Assembly (NCBI GenBank): GCA_025504975.1
Contig: JANUWI010000009.1
Coordinates: 620,001-684,000, forward strand
Direction: 5' to 3'
DNA length: 64,000 nucleotides
From: Plenodomus lindquistii
Taxonomy: Eukaryota > Ascomycota > Dothideomycetes > Pleosporales > Leptosphaeriaceae
The notes beneath the pieces were generated by a model that saw only the letters and a list, made by a program, of their open reading frames with translations, was not told the origin of the DNA and searched no databases. The first letter of the stretch is position 1. Every line of letters begins with the position of its first letter. A program made the position numbers and the translations under genes. Positions 54,081-64,000 of the stretch are shown here, piece after piece.

Positions 54081-55260
54081 ATGGTTGGAACATTTGCGAT
54101 TGCGCTTTCGTTGGTGGCGAGTGCTGTTGCTGCGCCGGCGCCGGCCAGTGCGTCGTCGTGGTCTGGATGGAAGAATGTGAAGCAGTTGTTTGTTTTGTAA
54201 GATGATGTTTTGATGATAAGTATGGTGTGGTGAAGGTTACTAACCAGACTATTCAGCGGCGATTCCTACACACAGACTGGCTTCGACGTCAATGGTACCC
54301 AGCCCAATGCCGCAAATCCATTCGGAAACCCAACATACCCGTATGATATCTCCTTGAACCTCCTCACAACACACACACACATACACCATACTGATACTTG
54401 GTGTATAGGGGCTGGACATCCTCCAACGGCCCCAACTGGCTCGGATTCCTAACCACCACCTACAACGCCTCCAACCTCCTAACCTACAACCTCGCCTACG
54501 GCGGCGCAACCGTCGACTCCGCCCTCGTAGCACCCTTCGCGCCCACCGTCCTCTCTCTAAAAAACCAAATCGAATCAGAATTCCTCCCCAAATACGGAAA
54601 ACACGATGCCTCCGCGCCTTGGACCTCCAAATCCTCCCTCTTCGCCTTCTTCGTCGGCATCAACGACGTCGGAAACAGCTGGTGGCTCAACAACAGCACG
54701 CTCTACGATGCGATTTTCAGCGAGTATGGCGGGCTGCTGGATGATGTGTATGCCACTGGTGCAAGAAACTTTTTGTTTCTGAGTGTCCCGCCGATTAATC
54801 TTGCGCCGTTGACGCTGAGTAATAACGATAGTGGGTATTCGGTGCGGGAAATGGGGAAGGTGGTTTTGGATTGGAATGAGAGGCTGGATGGGTTGGCGAA
54901 GGAGGTGAAGACTAAGTATAAGGATACGAGTGTCTTTGTGCATGATACGTATGGTGTGTTTGATGCGGTGATCAAGGATCCGAAGGTTTATCCTCAGACG
55001 CAGGGGTTGAAGGATGTCACGACGTATTGTAAGGCGTATGCAAGGTCAGTGCTTCCTTTTTATTTGAGCAAAGCGAGATCAAGGGGAATTTCCGCTAACA
55101 GTGTTGTAGTGGTACACCGAGTTGGTATACAAAGGATGCTAGCTGTGAGTTTGCGGTGAATGAGTATTTGTGGTTGAATGAGTTGCATCCTACGTTTCCG
55201 GTGCATAACGCGACTGCGGCGTCGGTTGCGAAGTTGTTGAAGACGAAGCCTACATACTAG
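54081..55260 (+). CDS. Secreted GDSL-type esterase/lipase (CE16-like)
   Basis: Exons 54081-54196, 54257-54340, 54409-55044 and 55110-55260, with introns of 60-68 nt, code for 328 aa. Residues 1-18 are a signal peptide (MVGTFAIALSLVASAVAA). Block I is LFVFGDSYTQTG, where Ser is the nucleophile. YNLAYGGATVD (block II, Gly) and FFVGINDVGNSW (block III, Asn) follow, and LNELHPTFPVHN (block V, His) ends the protein. This pattern fits SGNH/GDSL hydrolases, with CE16 acetylesterases of fungi the closest family I can name. It probably deacetylates plant cell-wall oligosaccharides outside the cell. The residue three before the catalytic His is Asn, with Glu at minus two, where Asp at minus three is usual. 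Introns 1 and 2 flank the nucleophile exon. Confidence 0.88.
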
Positions 55261-56021
55261 GACGAGAAGACGACGGGGAGGTAGAATGAAGAGTTACAAA
55301 TTTCCATGCCGTGTGGGAACATGTGTGATGGCGCACTCATCTGGCTGGTATTGATCACCGTAGCTACTGCCAGCATACAGCTACGCACCGAGAGTCAAAC
55401 CATGTATCCAGGACATGTAGCCTTCAGGCTCTTGCCAATTCTCACTTCATATTGAAGGTGTCCAGCCCCGGCTACACCTGCAGAACTTTCTACAAGCATC
55501 AGCCGCTTACCCGGGCGCTATGAGCAGTGCTAGCTTCTTGGCGTGGCTTCAGACACACTACGTAGATCTGTCAGATGTGTAGTACAGCTGAGAGTGCTTC
55601 TATGGAAGTCTTGCAATAAAATCTGTTCACAGCGTACGCAATGCTTACTATATTATCAAAGTAGCACGCAGCTTGCAGAGGTATTCATAGAGGTAGCTGC
55701 AGGGGTACTTGTAGAGGTGCTGCCTAGGTGGTGAAAGGTGGTTCACGGGTGTTAATGTTCATCACGTGAAATAAAACGCTGTCCCCCGTCGTGTTACCGG
55801 TAAGCGAGCTAATTACAGATCCACTCTATCCGCGAACAGAAAGTTGCGCTCTTACCAAATTTGAGGCCCCCTACAGCCATTCAACTGTCAGGGCTTCCTT
55901 CGGAAGCAATTACCTTTTAGGTACACAGCTGTGACTTTTCCTACGTTCCAGGTCTGCATCTGCAACCGCAAGCTCGACACAACCACGTTCTAAGATATTT
56001 CTCGCGACTCTAAACGGCGTG
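55261..56021. other. Intergenic region, no gene seen
   Basis: These 761 bp have mixed composition. A degenerate (AGAGGTAG/AGGGGTAC)-like stretch near 55676-55730 is visible. No gene was recognised. Confidence 0.45.
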
Positions 56022-57480
56022 ATGGAGGAGCTACCACAAGAGCTCATCAACAGAATCGTCACCTATCTAGACCGTTATCCATATCTAGACCGCTATCCTT
56101 GGAGTGATTCAAATGAAATGCCAATAATTGATCAGGAGCGCAGACCAGGAGAGCATTCAAAGCTCCCGCCGCATGCGACGATTTCTCGCCGCTGGAAAGA
56201 GGCTGTGGAATTTGTCACATTCCACAGTCTGGACATCGACAGTAATGAGCTGAGTCAGCTTCAGGCCATTGTAACTAGCAATCGTTGCCAATACCTAAGA
56301 AGGCTTCGCTTCGGAATCGTGCTCCCAAAATACTCGGAGGAAAAACGCGGACGTGCCGAGTCCACAGAAGAACAACGGTCCAATAATGAGTCCTTCACCC
56401 AAGCTATCGTCAACTTATTGTCTACATTGAGAAAGTGGGAGGACGCAGGCCTAACACATGGACTGCGATTGCAACTAGACCGTGTGCGTTCCCGGACTGA
56501 TGATCGCGACTGGAACCAAATCAAACTTGAGATGGCAGAGGGCAAGGGCGAGAGGAAAATCTTCACTCCGCGATGGAAGAACTCGTGGCTCCATCTCTCC
56601 AGATCCGAGAGGATACCTACGCTTTCAAATATCGTCTATCTCAGCATTGAAGGCGACAATGTGGGAAAACTAGCACCTACAGTCGGACCTAGTCTCGCTG
56701 CATTTTTACCCAATCTGAAAGGTCTCCATTGGAACTTTGCAGACGAAGACGACAACCCGGTCTTTGTGGAAAACAGGATCTCCTTTGCCAAAATGCTCGA
56801 CCAGACTAGATTTGACAAGTGCTCTGTGGCTGAGATTTGCTTCAATCAGGACTCTCCAGAAGACCATTGCGGGACAGCACATTCGCGTATACCACCAGGC
56901 GCACTCTACGATACTTTCAGTGCGTCTGTACGTGTATTTTCGCAGAATCTGACGTCTCGTGTCTTGGACGGTTATGTCGACTCGTCTCTCTTCTGGCCCT
57001 CGCGCCATGAGACAAGCTCCATACCTAGCTGGCCTGCCCTCAGAAGGCTATATAGTCTTTTTCAACATGGCGGCTCCATCTGGCGACTGGTACTTTGACG
57101 GAACGCCAAGCTTGGCCGAGTTTGATGATCAGTTCCGCGAGCATGGAGATACAAAGACTTTAGATCCATTTCTCACGGCCTTTGCAAAGGCGGTCCAGAA
57201 AATGCCAGTCCTCGAACATTTCAGGCTTGAAACACAGCTCGGCTGCGAAACAGGCTTCTGGGAGATATCATATCATGCGCCTGGGCTCAAAGCGGGCTTG
57301 GACGAGAATGAAGATGATGCCAGGGTCCGGCGGGTGTATTACACCGTTGGGGAAGTGTGGAGGCCGGACGATTTCGTCGCAGAAGCTTTTCGAAGTATCG
57401 GAAGGGATCGTCATGGATCGGAGCTGATTGAAAGGTTTCTAGAGCCTAGGAAATGGACGCCTAAAGTTCTTAAACTCTAG
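56022..57480 (+). pseudogene. F-box-like hypothetical protein gene broken by a one-base frameshift
   Basis: From ATG 56022 the frame runs to about 57053 and starts with an F-box-like helix (MEELPQELINRIVTYLD). It then reads FHSLDIDSNEL, YLRRLRF and LKGLHWNF, typical of fungal F-box/LRR-like proteins of unknown substrate. At ...WPALRRLY the first frame ends in a meaningless tail. The next frame continues seamlessly with VFFNMAAPSGDWYFDGTP and runs to the stop at 57480. The two parts abut at CTATATAGTC (57048-57057). There is no room for an intron, so one extra base or two missing bases are implied. An 18-bp tandem duplication gives LDRYPYLDRYP near residue 17. It could be a pseudogene, a recent null allele or a sequencing error in a TA run. 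Confidence 0.65.
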
Positions 57481-58375
57481 ACCAGACCGGCTGAGACCAT
57501 CGTCTTGCACGGCCTCGGCCGTAGACGTAGACAAAATAGCGAGTTTTCAGAGCACGAGGAGCGGTATGCAGCCGGATAAGTCGGGAGGCTGGAGTGAAAA
57601 CCAGAATTCATGCAGGCAAAGGCAGGGAGTATTTTGGACGCCCGACGTCATGGCAGGCAGTCAGACCAGGTCAGCGCATGTGCGTGAGCCACGTGCTACG
57701 GATGCCGGTAGAGCTTGAGAGGAAGACGGTGGAACGGTGGAACTTGCGGATGCGACGGGAGAAACGGGTTGATGAGCAACAAAGACGAGACTGCGATAAG
57801 GCACGGAGCATGGATGAGGGTGGCTGAGTAGCTAAAAGCGGTAGTTGGAGGGATTAAGGGAGTGGCTTGAGGTATGGCGTAGGGCTGAAGACGGGGTCCG
57901 AGTTGTGATGCTCCCAGCCGCATTCCCACGCCGTGCCAGCCAGCCTGCCAGCCAGCCTGCCAGCCCGCCCGCCCGCCAGCAAACACCTGTTCACTCTGCT
58001 GCACATTGTTTCACACATTTCTCAGCGCGTCTACACTGTGACACGGCCGGTCTAAGCAAAATTCTTGTTTTGCAACAAAGTCAACCAGGCGAACCAGCAG
58101 GCGCAACCGTGGACAGTGCAGGACCAACCAACCATCGAGTCAAGCTGACGATTCCACAACCCACCACGCGCATCACAGCATTTTTCCTTGGCCCGCCATG
58201 TTCGCTCGCTGAAGGACACGATCCGACGCGATACCACCCCTCGCTCCCCTTTGGCCAGGTATTTAGAGTAGGCTCTCGTATTCAGACACACGCTCCCCCC
58301 ACATTGCCCCAAGACCGCACAAGGCTGCGCCAACACGACGCATAAGCAGGAGTGCCCCACGAGCAATTCACCGAC
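57481..58375. other. Intergenic region with CCAGCCTG tandem repeat
   Basis: This region is upstream of OSH3. A GC-rich tandem repeat of CCAGCCTG-like units spans about 57935-57980. No gene was recognised. The frames crossing the repeat owe their length to it. Confidence 0.5.
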
Positions 58376-61300
58376 ATGGCCGGAATGGAGAACATTGAAG
58401 TGCACAGCAAGGCAAGAGCACCCCACCCCGCCAGAATGGCCATGTCGAGGCTAATCGAGGGCTAGTCGTACCTAGTCCGCTGGGTCAACGTCTCTGCAGG
58501 CCACACAATCTCGTGGAGCATCCAGCCACACAAGAAGTCGCTCAACTTTGGCATCTTCAAGCACCCCGGCACCGCCACAGACGCGACTCCCCACCTGCCA
58601 CCCTCGGCCACGTTCGAAGCCGGGCCCTCGACGCCGGGCCTCGAGCCGCCCACCACGCGCGGGCGCGGCGCGTCAACCTCGCGCAATGACAGGACCGTGG
58701 TGCTGGAGAAGCTGTCGGCCATTGGGCTGAAGCAGGTGCACTGGCACGGCAAGTGCGACGCCGACCTCGTGTCCATGGGCACCTACGACGTGCCCACGGG
58801 CGAGGGTGGCATGTACGGCCTCGTCTTCGACAACACCTTCTCCAAGACCGTGTCCAAGACCGCCACCTTCGTGCTCATGACATACCCTACCAACTCGGCG
58901 CCAAAGTCGGGACATCACATGCACTATGCCCAGGCCATGGCCGCCTCGAGCACCACCAGCCTCCCCAAATCGAGCCCCTCCATGGGTCCCGCCGAATCCT
59001 CTGAATCGCTACCCCAAGCATACGGCGACCGGCCGCGATCGCAATACGGCGCGAAACAAGCCAGCTTGTCGAGCGCATCTTTCCTGACCGGCGTCCTACA
59101 AAAGAAGAGGCGGAAGAGGAACCAGGGCTATGCAAGGCGCTTCTTCTCGCTCGACTTTACCTCGTCCACGCTGTCATACTACCGAAACGACCACTCCTCG
59201 GCCTTGCGAGGAGCGATCCCCCTGTCACTCGCAGCAATTGGCGCAAGCGAGGAGTCGAGGGAGATCTCGGTCGATTCTGGGGCAGAGATCTGGCAGCTGA
59301 GAGCAAACAATGCAAAAGACTTTCACATGTGGAGGGATGCATTGGAAAAAGCGTCGCGCACAGCCGGAATGGTATCTTCTCCAACACTCCAGATCAAGGA
59401 CAGCCCCTACCAGAACATGGGGCACGTCCTAAATGCCTCTGAGGAGACAGAATGGGCGCGAGTCGAGGCGTTGGTGGGACGAGTAGCAGGAATACGAGAT
59501 GCTGTGCGCAGATTGGCTCAAAATACCGATCCCAAGTACACTACAGGTTCAGGTGCAGGCTCAGGCTCCAGAGCCCACGAGAATTTGTCGCCAACGCCCT
59601 CTGAAGCAGGGTCAGGCGACTACTTTCCAGACACAAGGGCACCCGAGAAGACTGCCTTCTGGAAGCGGAAAGCAAGCAGTTCTGCTGCTTCGAGTCCAGC
59701 TGGTATGTTCAGAAGGAGCACCACCGCACAAGCTAGTGCAGCATCGCCTGGTGCAGTTCCTCCTGTACCTCCGCTGCCTTCAAATGTTTCGGTCAATGGC
59801 GCCTTATCTGTGCCAAAGCGCAACGGTAGAACAAGCTCATCAACATTCACACAAGAACGCGACATTCATGACAACTGTATGGCTTTGTTGAAAGATCTGG
59901 ATGCAGTCGTTCAGGAAGCTACGGATCTCATTGGTGAAAGCAAGCAGCGCCGGACACCAGCCCCTCATTCGGCCGCACCATCGCGCAACAGCTTCGAGTC
60001 GGTTGCTGAATCCGTTGACGAGTTCTTTGATGCTCAAGATGTAGAGGGAAGCAAGTCACAGCTTCTCTGCATTCGACGGGACAGCGAAGATAACGAGCGC
60101 GAAAGGGAGGGCGAACGTGATCACGATTCGGATGGCGAGTCGGAGTTGTCCTCTGATGCTGGAGGCGCAAACATGCTAGATCGTCCACGCATGTCTCGAG
60201 AGGCCACGCCTGCGCTGTTTCCTACTAAGCCAAAATCTCTTGCTCCTCTTCCCCTGCAGCCTGTCAAGCGAAGAGCAAACGTTCAGCCTCCCAAGGTTCT
60301 GCCACCAAGTCTCATCGCTTTTTTCCGCAAAAATGTTGGCAAGGACTTGTCCACAATTGCGATGCCCGTTTCTGCCAACGAGCCCACTTCTGCTCTACAA
60401 CGGTTAGCTGAGCAGCTGGAGTACAGCGAGCTGCTCGACGCGGCTGTCAAGGCTGCACCAGACAATGGCGAGCGTCTAGTTTACCTGGCCGCCTTTGCTA
60501 TCTCCGCTTTCAGCAATGCCCGTGTCAAGGATCGCGCTATTCGCAAGCCATTCAATCCAATGCTCGGAGAAACATACGAGCTAGTGCGTGAAGACAAGGG
60601 CTACCGCTTCTTCGCCGAGAAGGTTGTGCATCGTCCCGTACGCATGGCTTGTCAGGCAGACGCCCAGGAGTGGACGTTCATCCAGTCCTCCACACCCGTA
60701 CAAAAGTTCTGGGGTAAGAGCGCTGAAATCAACACTGACGGTCGTGTCCGCATCTTCCTCCACGAATCTGGTGAGCACTACTCCTGGACCCTCGCGACAT
60801 CTTACCTCCGTAATATCATTGCGGGCGAGAAGTATCTCGAGCCCTCCGGCACCATGACCATCGTCTCCGAAACAACCGGCGCGAACGCCGTCTGCACCTT
60901 CAAAGCCGGCGGCATGTTCGCCGGCCGCTCCGAAGAAGTATCCGTCCAAGTCTTCGACAGCACAGGCTCCGTGCTCCCCATGGGCGCAACAGGGAAATGG
61001 ACAACAGACCTGCAATTCACATCCAACGGCCAGCCCACCGGCAAAACTGTCTGGAAAGTCGGCGACCTAGTCGAAAAGCCCGAGAAACACTATGGCTTCA
61101 CTACCTTTGCCGTTGCACTCAACCAAATCACCTCCATTGAAGAAAACCATATGCCACCCACCGACTCGCGTCTTCGACCCGACCAAAAAGCGCTGGAAGA
61201 TGGCGATCTTGATCGTGCAGAGGCTCTCAAGGCTAGACTGGAAGAGCGTCAGCGCGCGAGAAGAAGAGTCATGGAAGAACACAATGAAGAGTGGAAACCT

Positions 61301-61444
61301 CGCTGGTTCAGTAAGCTTGGGACAGCCGAGGCGGCTGCTTTGGGCGACGAGGAGGTGTGGCGGCTGAAGGGGGGTAAGGATGGGTATTGGGAGTGTAGAG
61401 AACGCGGTAGTTGGGAGGGTGTGGTGGATGTGTTGCAGACGTGA
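58376..61444 (+). CDS. OSH3: Oxysterol-binding protein homologue, Osh3 type (GOLD-PH-ORD)
   Basis: Exon 1 is 58376-58411 (12 codons, MAGMENIEVHSK). Exon 2 is 58466-61444. The 54-nt intron starts GC (AAG-GCAAGA) and ends TAG, a GC-AG intron, and the protein is 1004 aa. Joined, the start reads IEVHSKSYLVRWVNVSAGHT, the GOLD-like domain of Osh3. A PH domain follows at about residues 218-320 (TGVLQKKRRKRNQGYARRFF; FHMWRDALEKA). The lipid-binding ORD is at about residues 610-980 (NPMLGETYELVREDKGYRFF; TQKFWGKSAE-like VQKFWGKSAE). Osh3 exchanges PI4P at ER-plasma membrane contacts; the ER-targeting FFAT motif was not clearly seen. The OSBP fingerprint reads EKVVHRPV instead of the usual EQVSHHPP. 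Confidence 0.93.
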
Positions 61445-62887
61445 GAGAAATTTATTTTTGCAGTGTTGTTGTTTTGATTACAGTTTTGTAGTGAAGCTGT
61501 TGGATGATACGTTTGATCTGGGTGCTTTGTCGGCCTGGCTGCGGTTGTATTGATGATGCGATTGAGTAGCGTTTTCAGTTGTGGATGGGTTCACTCTTCG
61601 AGGTACCATAGTCTCTCACGTTTTATCTCAACCTCATCCTCCAGTCGTTCTCAAGTCGCATCTTTATTAGCGGTCCGAATTCCATGTTCTTTTCTTCATT
61701 ACTTCAAGGATACGGAATCCACCGCTTCAATGCCATCCTGATCCACATCTCCCGTTTACCAGGCGTGTTCTCAAATGCCCCACGCTTCTTTCTTTTGCTC
61801 AGATAGCTGCTCACACCCCAACATGAGCTCGTTGATTCTTGACAAACAGATCCACACCGCTCGCCAGCTGTACCAGAATGTTGGATATATTTGTATAGTT
61901 GCATTCAGTAACTAGAACAGGCTCCTGCTAATGTCCAGCCAAGTCAACGTCTTCGCCTAGAGCCAGAAACCTTGTTATCTTCATTATCGCCAACCTTCAA
62001 GCCGGTATCAGTGACTACCGTAATGATTGCTGTAAGTTGGGTAAAGCTAGGGGGGTTCTTCGCAGAGTCTGACTAATGCCTGGCTTTTGTAAACATAAAC
62101 TACCGCGGACAACCGTGCTGTGCAAGTCAAGGATTGCTAGCATACAGCCCAATCCTTACCAGCTATACCCAGCTTACAGCAATCTTTTCGGTAGCTGCGG
62201 ATGTGTCGTATGAATCGGGGGAGCAGACAAGCTGGAAAAACGATGTCAACGAGGCCTTTGTCGACTTTCTGGCTGGCTGGTGCTTGACTGGCGGCAGAGT
62301 TCTTCGTGCCTTGGATATGGTTGGATGCGAATTTGGCGGGTTGTGAATGGTTTGCAGCGGTGCGAGTTTGTGCGAATTCATCTCCTGTGGAAATGTCGTC
62401 AATACTAGTGAACGTATAGCCTAGAGTGTTCATATGGCTCGGCACAGGACGCTGGAATATCCCGTCTAGAGTACAGAGATTGAGGCATGCTGGTCAACGG
62501 TGTCAACCCAGTAGTCAGGTGACCCTTACCTACCATAGGTAGGAACCCGGCGCGGTTGTACCACCTCTGACTCAGCCCATCAACTCACCAGACAAACAGT
62601 AGCGTATGTTTGCTAAATAGTCGCGACACCTGCAACCTCCTTTTGAGCTTTTGTATTCCTTGTCTTTCGTGATTGCATTGAATTTCACAACCTTCTCCTG
62701 AGTTCAAAGTGCCTGAGAGTCACTCCAGACCAGCGTGACAGAATTCGGCGGTCAGAACCGCGTGTTACACATCCAGTACCATAATAACGGCCTCCTATAC
62801 ACAGTAAGTACCTGCGGCGCGCATTCGTCGCGCTTATCTTGACGTCCTTGCAGTAGCCTCTCGGGAAAGATCGCGTACACCACCAGG
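61445..62887. other. Intergenic region, no gene seen
   Basis: About 1.4 kb lie between OSH3 and the RNase H gene. Short frames exist (for example on the minus strand at 62137-62445) but show no domain and no good start. No RNA gene was recognised. Confidence 0.5.
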
Positions 62888-63376
62888 ATGCCATATATCA
62901 TGGTCTTTCAGGTCGATGGTGGTTGCAGGAGGAATGGATATCAGGGTGCTATTGGTGCTGCGGCATGTGTGCTCCTGCGACGCAACAGGCAACCTTACTT
63001 GACCTGGACCAAAGAACTACCGAGCGACCCAACGCCCACCAACCAACGTGCGGAACTAAACGCCATTGTTTTGGCGCTGGAAGTCGCATTGATGAGGGAC
63101 AAGGAATTGGACATTCACGCAACGCTGGATGTTAGGATTGAAACGGATTCCAAGTACGCCGTGGGGTGTATGACGACCTGGATGCCAAAGTGGGAGTCGA
63201 ATGGATTTGTTAATGCAGCGGGGTATGAAGTGGCCAACCGGGACCTTTTGGAACAAGCAGTGAGCCTAGAACAGGAGATCTATGCCCAGAATGGCGAAGT
63301 CACGTATTCGTGGATATCTCGTTCAGAGAATACGGAGGCTGATAGGCACTGCAATGAGGTTATGGACAAGATGTGA
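62888..63376 (+). CDS. Small RNase H-like protein
   Basis: A single exon codes for 162 aa, with ATG at 62888. The RNase H fold is clear: FQVDGGCRRNGYQGAIGAA (first Asp, residue 10), NQRAELNAIVLALEVAL (Glu 56), RIETDSKYAVGCMTTWM (Asp 87) and SRSENTEADRHCNEVM (last Asp, residue 152). All four D-E-D-D metal-binding residues are kept. The enzyme would cut RNA in RNA-DNA hybrids. It lacks the N-terminal hybrid-binding domain of RNase H1 and has no clear targeting sequence. Such stand-alone domains are common in filamentous fungi. It is unlikely to be a retroelement remnant, because no reverse transcriptase frame is nearby. Confidence 0.88.
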   Translation: MPYIMVFQVDGGCRRNGYQGAIGAAACVLLRRNRQPYLTWTKELPSDPTPTNQRAELNAIVLALEVALMRDKELDIHATLDVRIETDSKYAVGCMTTWMPKWESNGFVNAAGYEVANRDLLEQAVSLEQEIYAQNGEVTYSWISRSENTEADRHCNEVMDKM

Positions 63377-64000
63377 ACGAGGGCACATGTACAACCAGAT
63401 GTCAGGAATGAAGTAGTCTTTCTCAATACATACCCTTCACTCTACTTGGCACCTTGGGTACGTCCACGGGTAGGTAATCACTGGCGCATCCCGCTAACCC
63501 TGAAAAGGTTAGCGCTGGGTACCTCAACGTGGAAGACCAGCTCAACGTCCAATCTCTGGGGTCGGCGCGTGCCGCGAGTACAGTGTCTAGACTTTACGCA
63601 CATTGGATCGCAGCCTTGTAGCGCCTGGATATTGTAACGCCGCAGCATTTATTCGTAGATTAGGCTGAGATACAAATGCGTCACCTGAACTGACATACCC
63701 GTAAAACTTCCCTCTATATGTTAGATAGCAGGTACGAATCTAAATGATTTTCGGTATTCGGGCTAACAGACTAGAAAGGATGCGATCCGCTGTGCCTACA
63801 CCCTGTCCTCTGACGAGCTTCAAGAGTCAACTGACGTTGTGTAATCTTTGTGGGCAGCCGAGCCCCGCTAACGTACCAGCTTATCACCGAGAGCCGCACT
63901 TTCCGTCATCCTTCCAGTGAGGAGAAGCATCTCAGACAAGAAGCCTACCAGACTGATCTACTCACTCTATCCTAGTGAGCCAATACATGAGTGTACTAAG
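63377..64000. other. End of window, no gene seen
   Basis: A perfect 7-bp hairpin (GCTAACC...GGTTAGC, near 63493-63513) is the only structure noted. No coding region or RNA gene was recognised up to the window end. Confidence 0.45.

Noticed and set aside
62888..63376. RNase H gene as a retrotransposon remnant
   Set aside because: All catalytic residues are intact and no reverse transcriptase, integrase or long terminal repeat is nearby.
1..64000. CRISPR arrays, prokaryotic operons, biosynthetic gene cluster
   Set aside because: No regularly spaced repeats; genes are intron-bearing and eukaryotic; no polyketide, peptide or terpene synthase is present.

Overview
The window is a piece of nuclear genome from a filamentous ascomycete (Pezizomycotina). 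Single-copy fungal genes lie close together on both strands. They carry few, very short introns (mostly 47-68 nt) with GT..AG ends and CTAAC/CTGAC branch sites. Some intergenic repeats differ mainly by transitions, as expected from RIP. Gene content and style suggest Dothideomycetes, perhaps Pleosporales, but the sequence alone does not prove this.

Layout. 1-1269: 3' end of a PDK1-type kinase. 3-12.7 kb: a single-pass membrane protein, the G-patch splicing factor TFIP11/Ntr1, a long disordered protein, and mitochondrial Mn-superoxide dismutase. 13.1 kb: a tRNA-Glu gene. 14.4-22.7 kb (minus strand): a CCCH zinc-finger protein, a long proline/alanine/lysine-rich protein, and the Not4 ubiquitin ligase of CCR4-NOT, which is divergent from complex I subunit NDUFS3 (23.1-24.0 kb). 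25-37 kb: the survivin-like BIR1, divergent from the cardiolipin-pathway enzyme TAM41; a tRNA-Pro gene; an AT-hook protein, divergent from a GEN1/Yen1 resolvase. 37.7-43 kb: a GH43 glycosidase, a MOSC-domain protein and a C2H2 zinc-finger protein. 43-46.3 kb: no convincing gene. 46.3-64 kb: replication-checkpoint mediator MRC1, ubiquinone hydroxylase COQ7 divergent from the Paf1C subunit RTF1, a secreted GDSL esterase, a frameshifted F-box-like gene, the oxysterol-binding protein OSH3, and a small RNase H. Most are housekeeping genes. Several form divergent pairs that share promoters, and there is no biosynthetic cluster.

The most unusual content is the two tRNA genes. Each has the normal intron next to the anticodon. 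In addition, the tRNA-Glu(CUC) gene is split between nucleotides 9 and 10 by a 53-nt segment, and the tRNA-Pro(UGG) gene is split in the D arm and again in the T stem by two 57-nt segments. These extra inserts look like spliceosomal introns: GT donors, CTAAC/CTGAC branch sites, and AG ends in two of the three. Removing all inserts gives complete 72-nt cloverleaves with perfectly paired acceptor stems. The same 12-nt motif lies just upstream of both genes, and oligo-T terminators follow. mRNA-type introns inside RNA polymerase III tRNA genes would be a striking and possibly undescribed arrangement.
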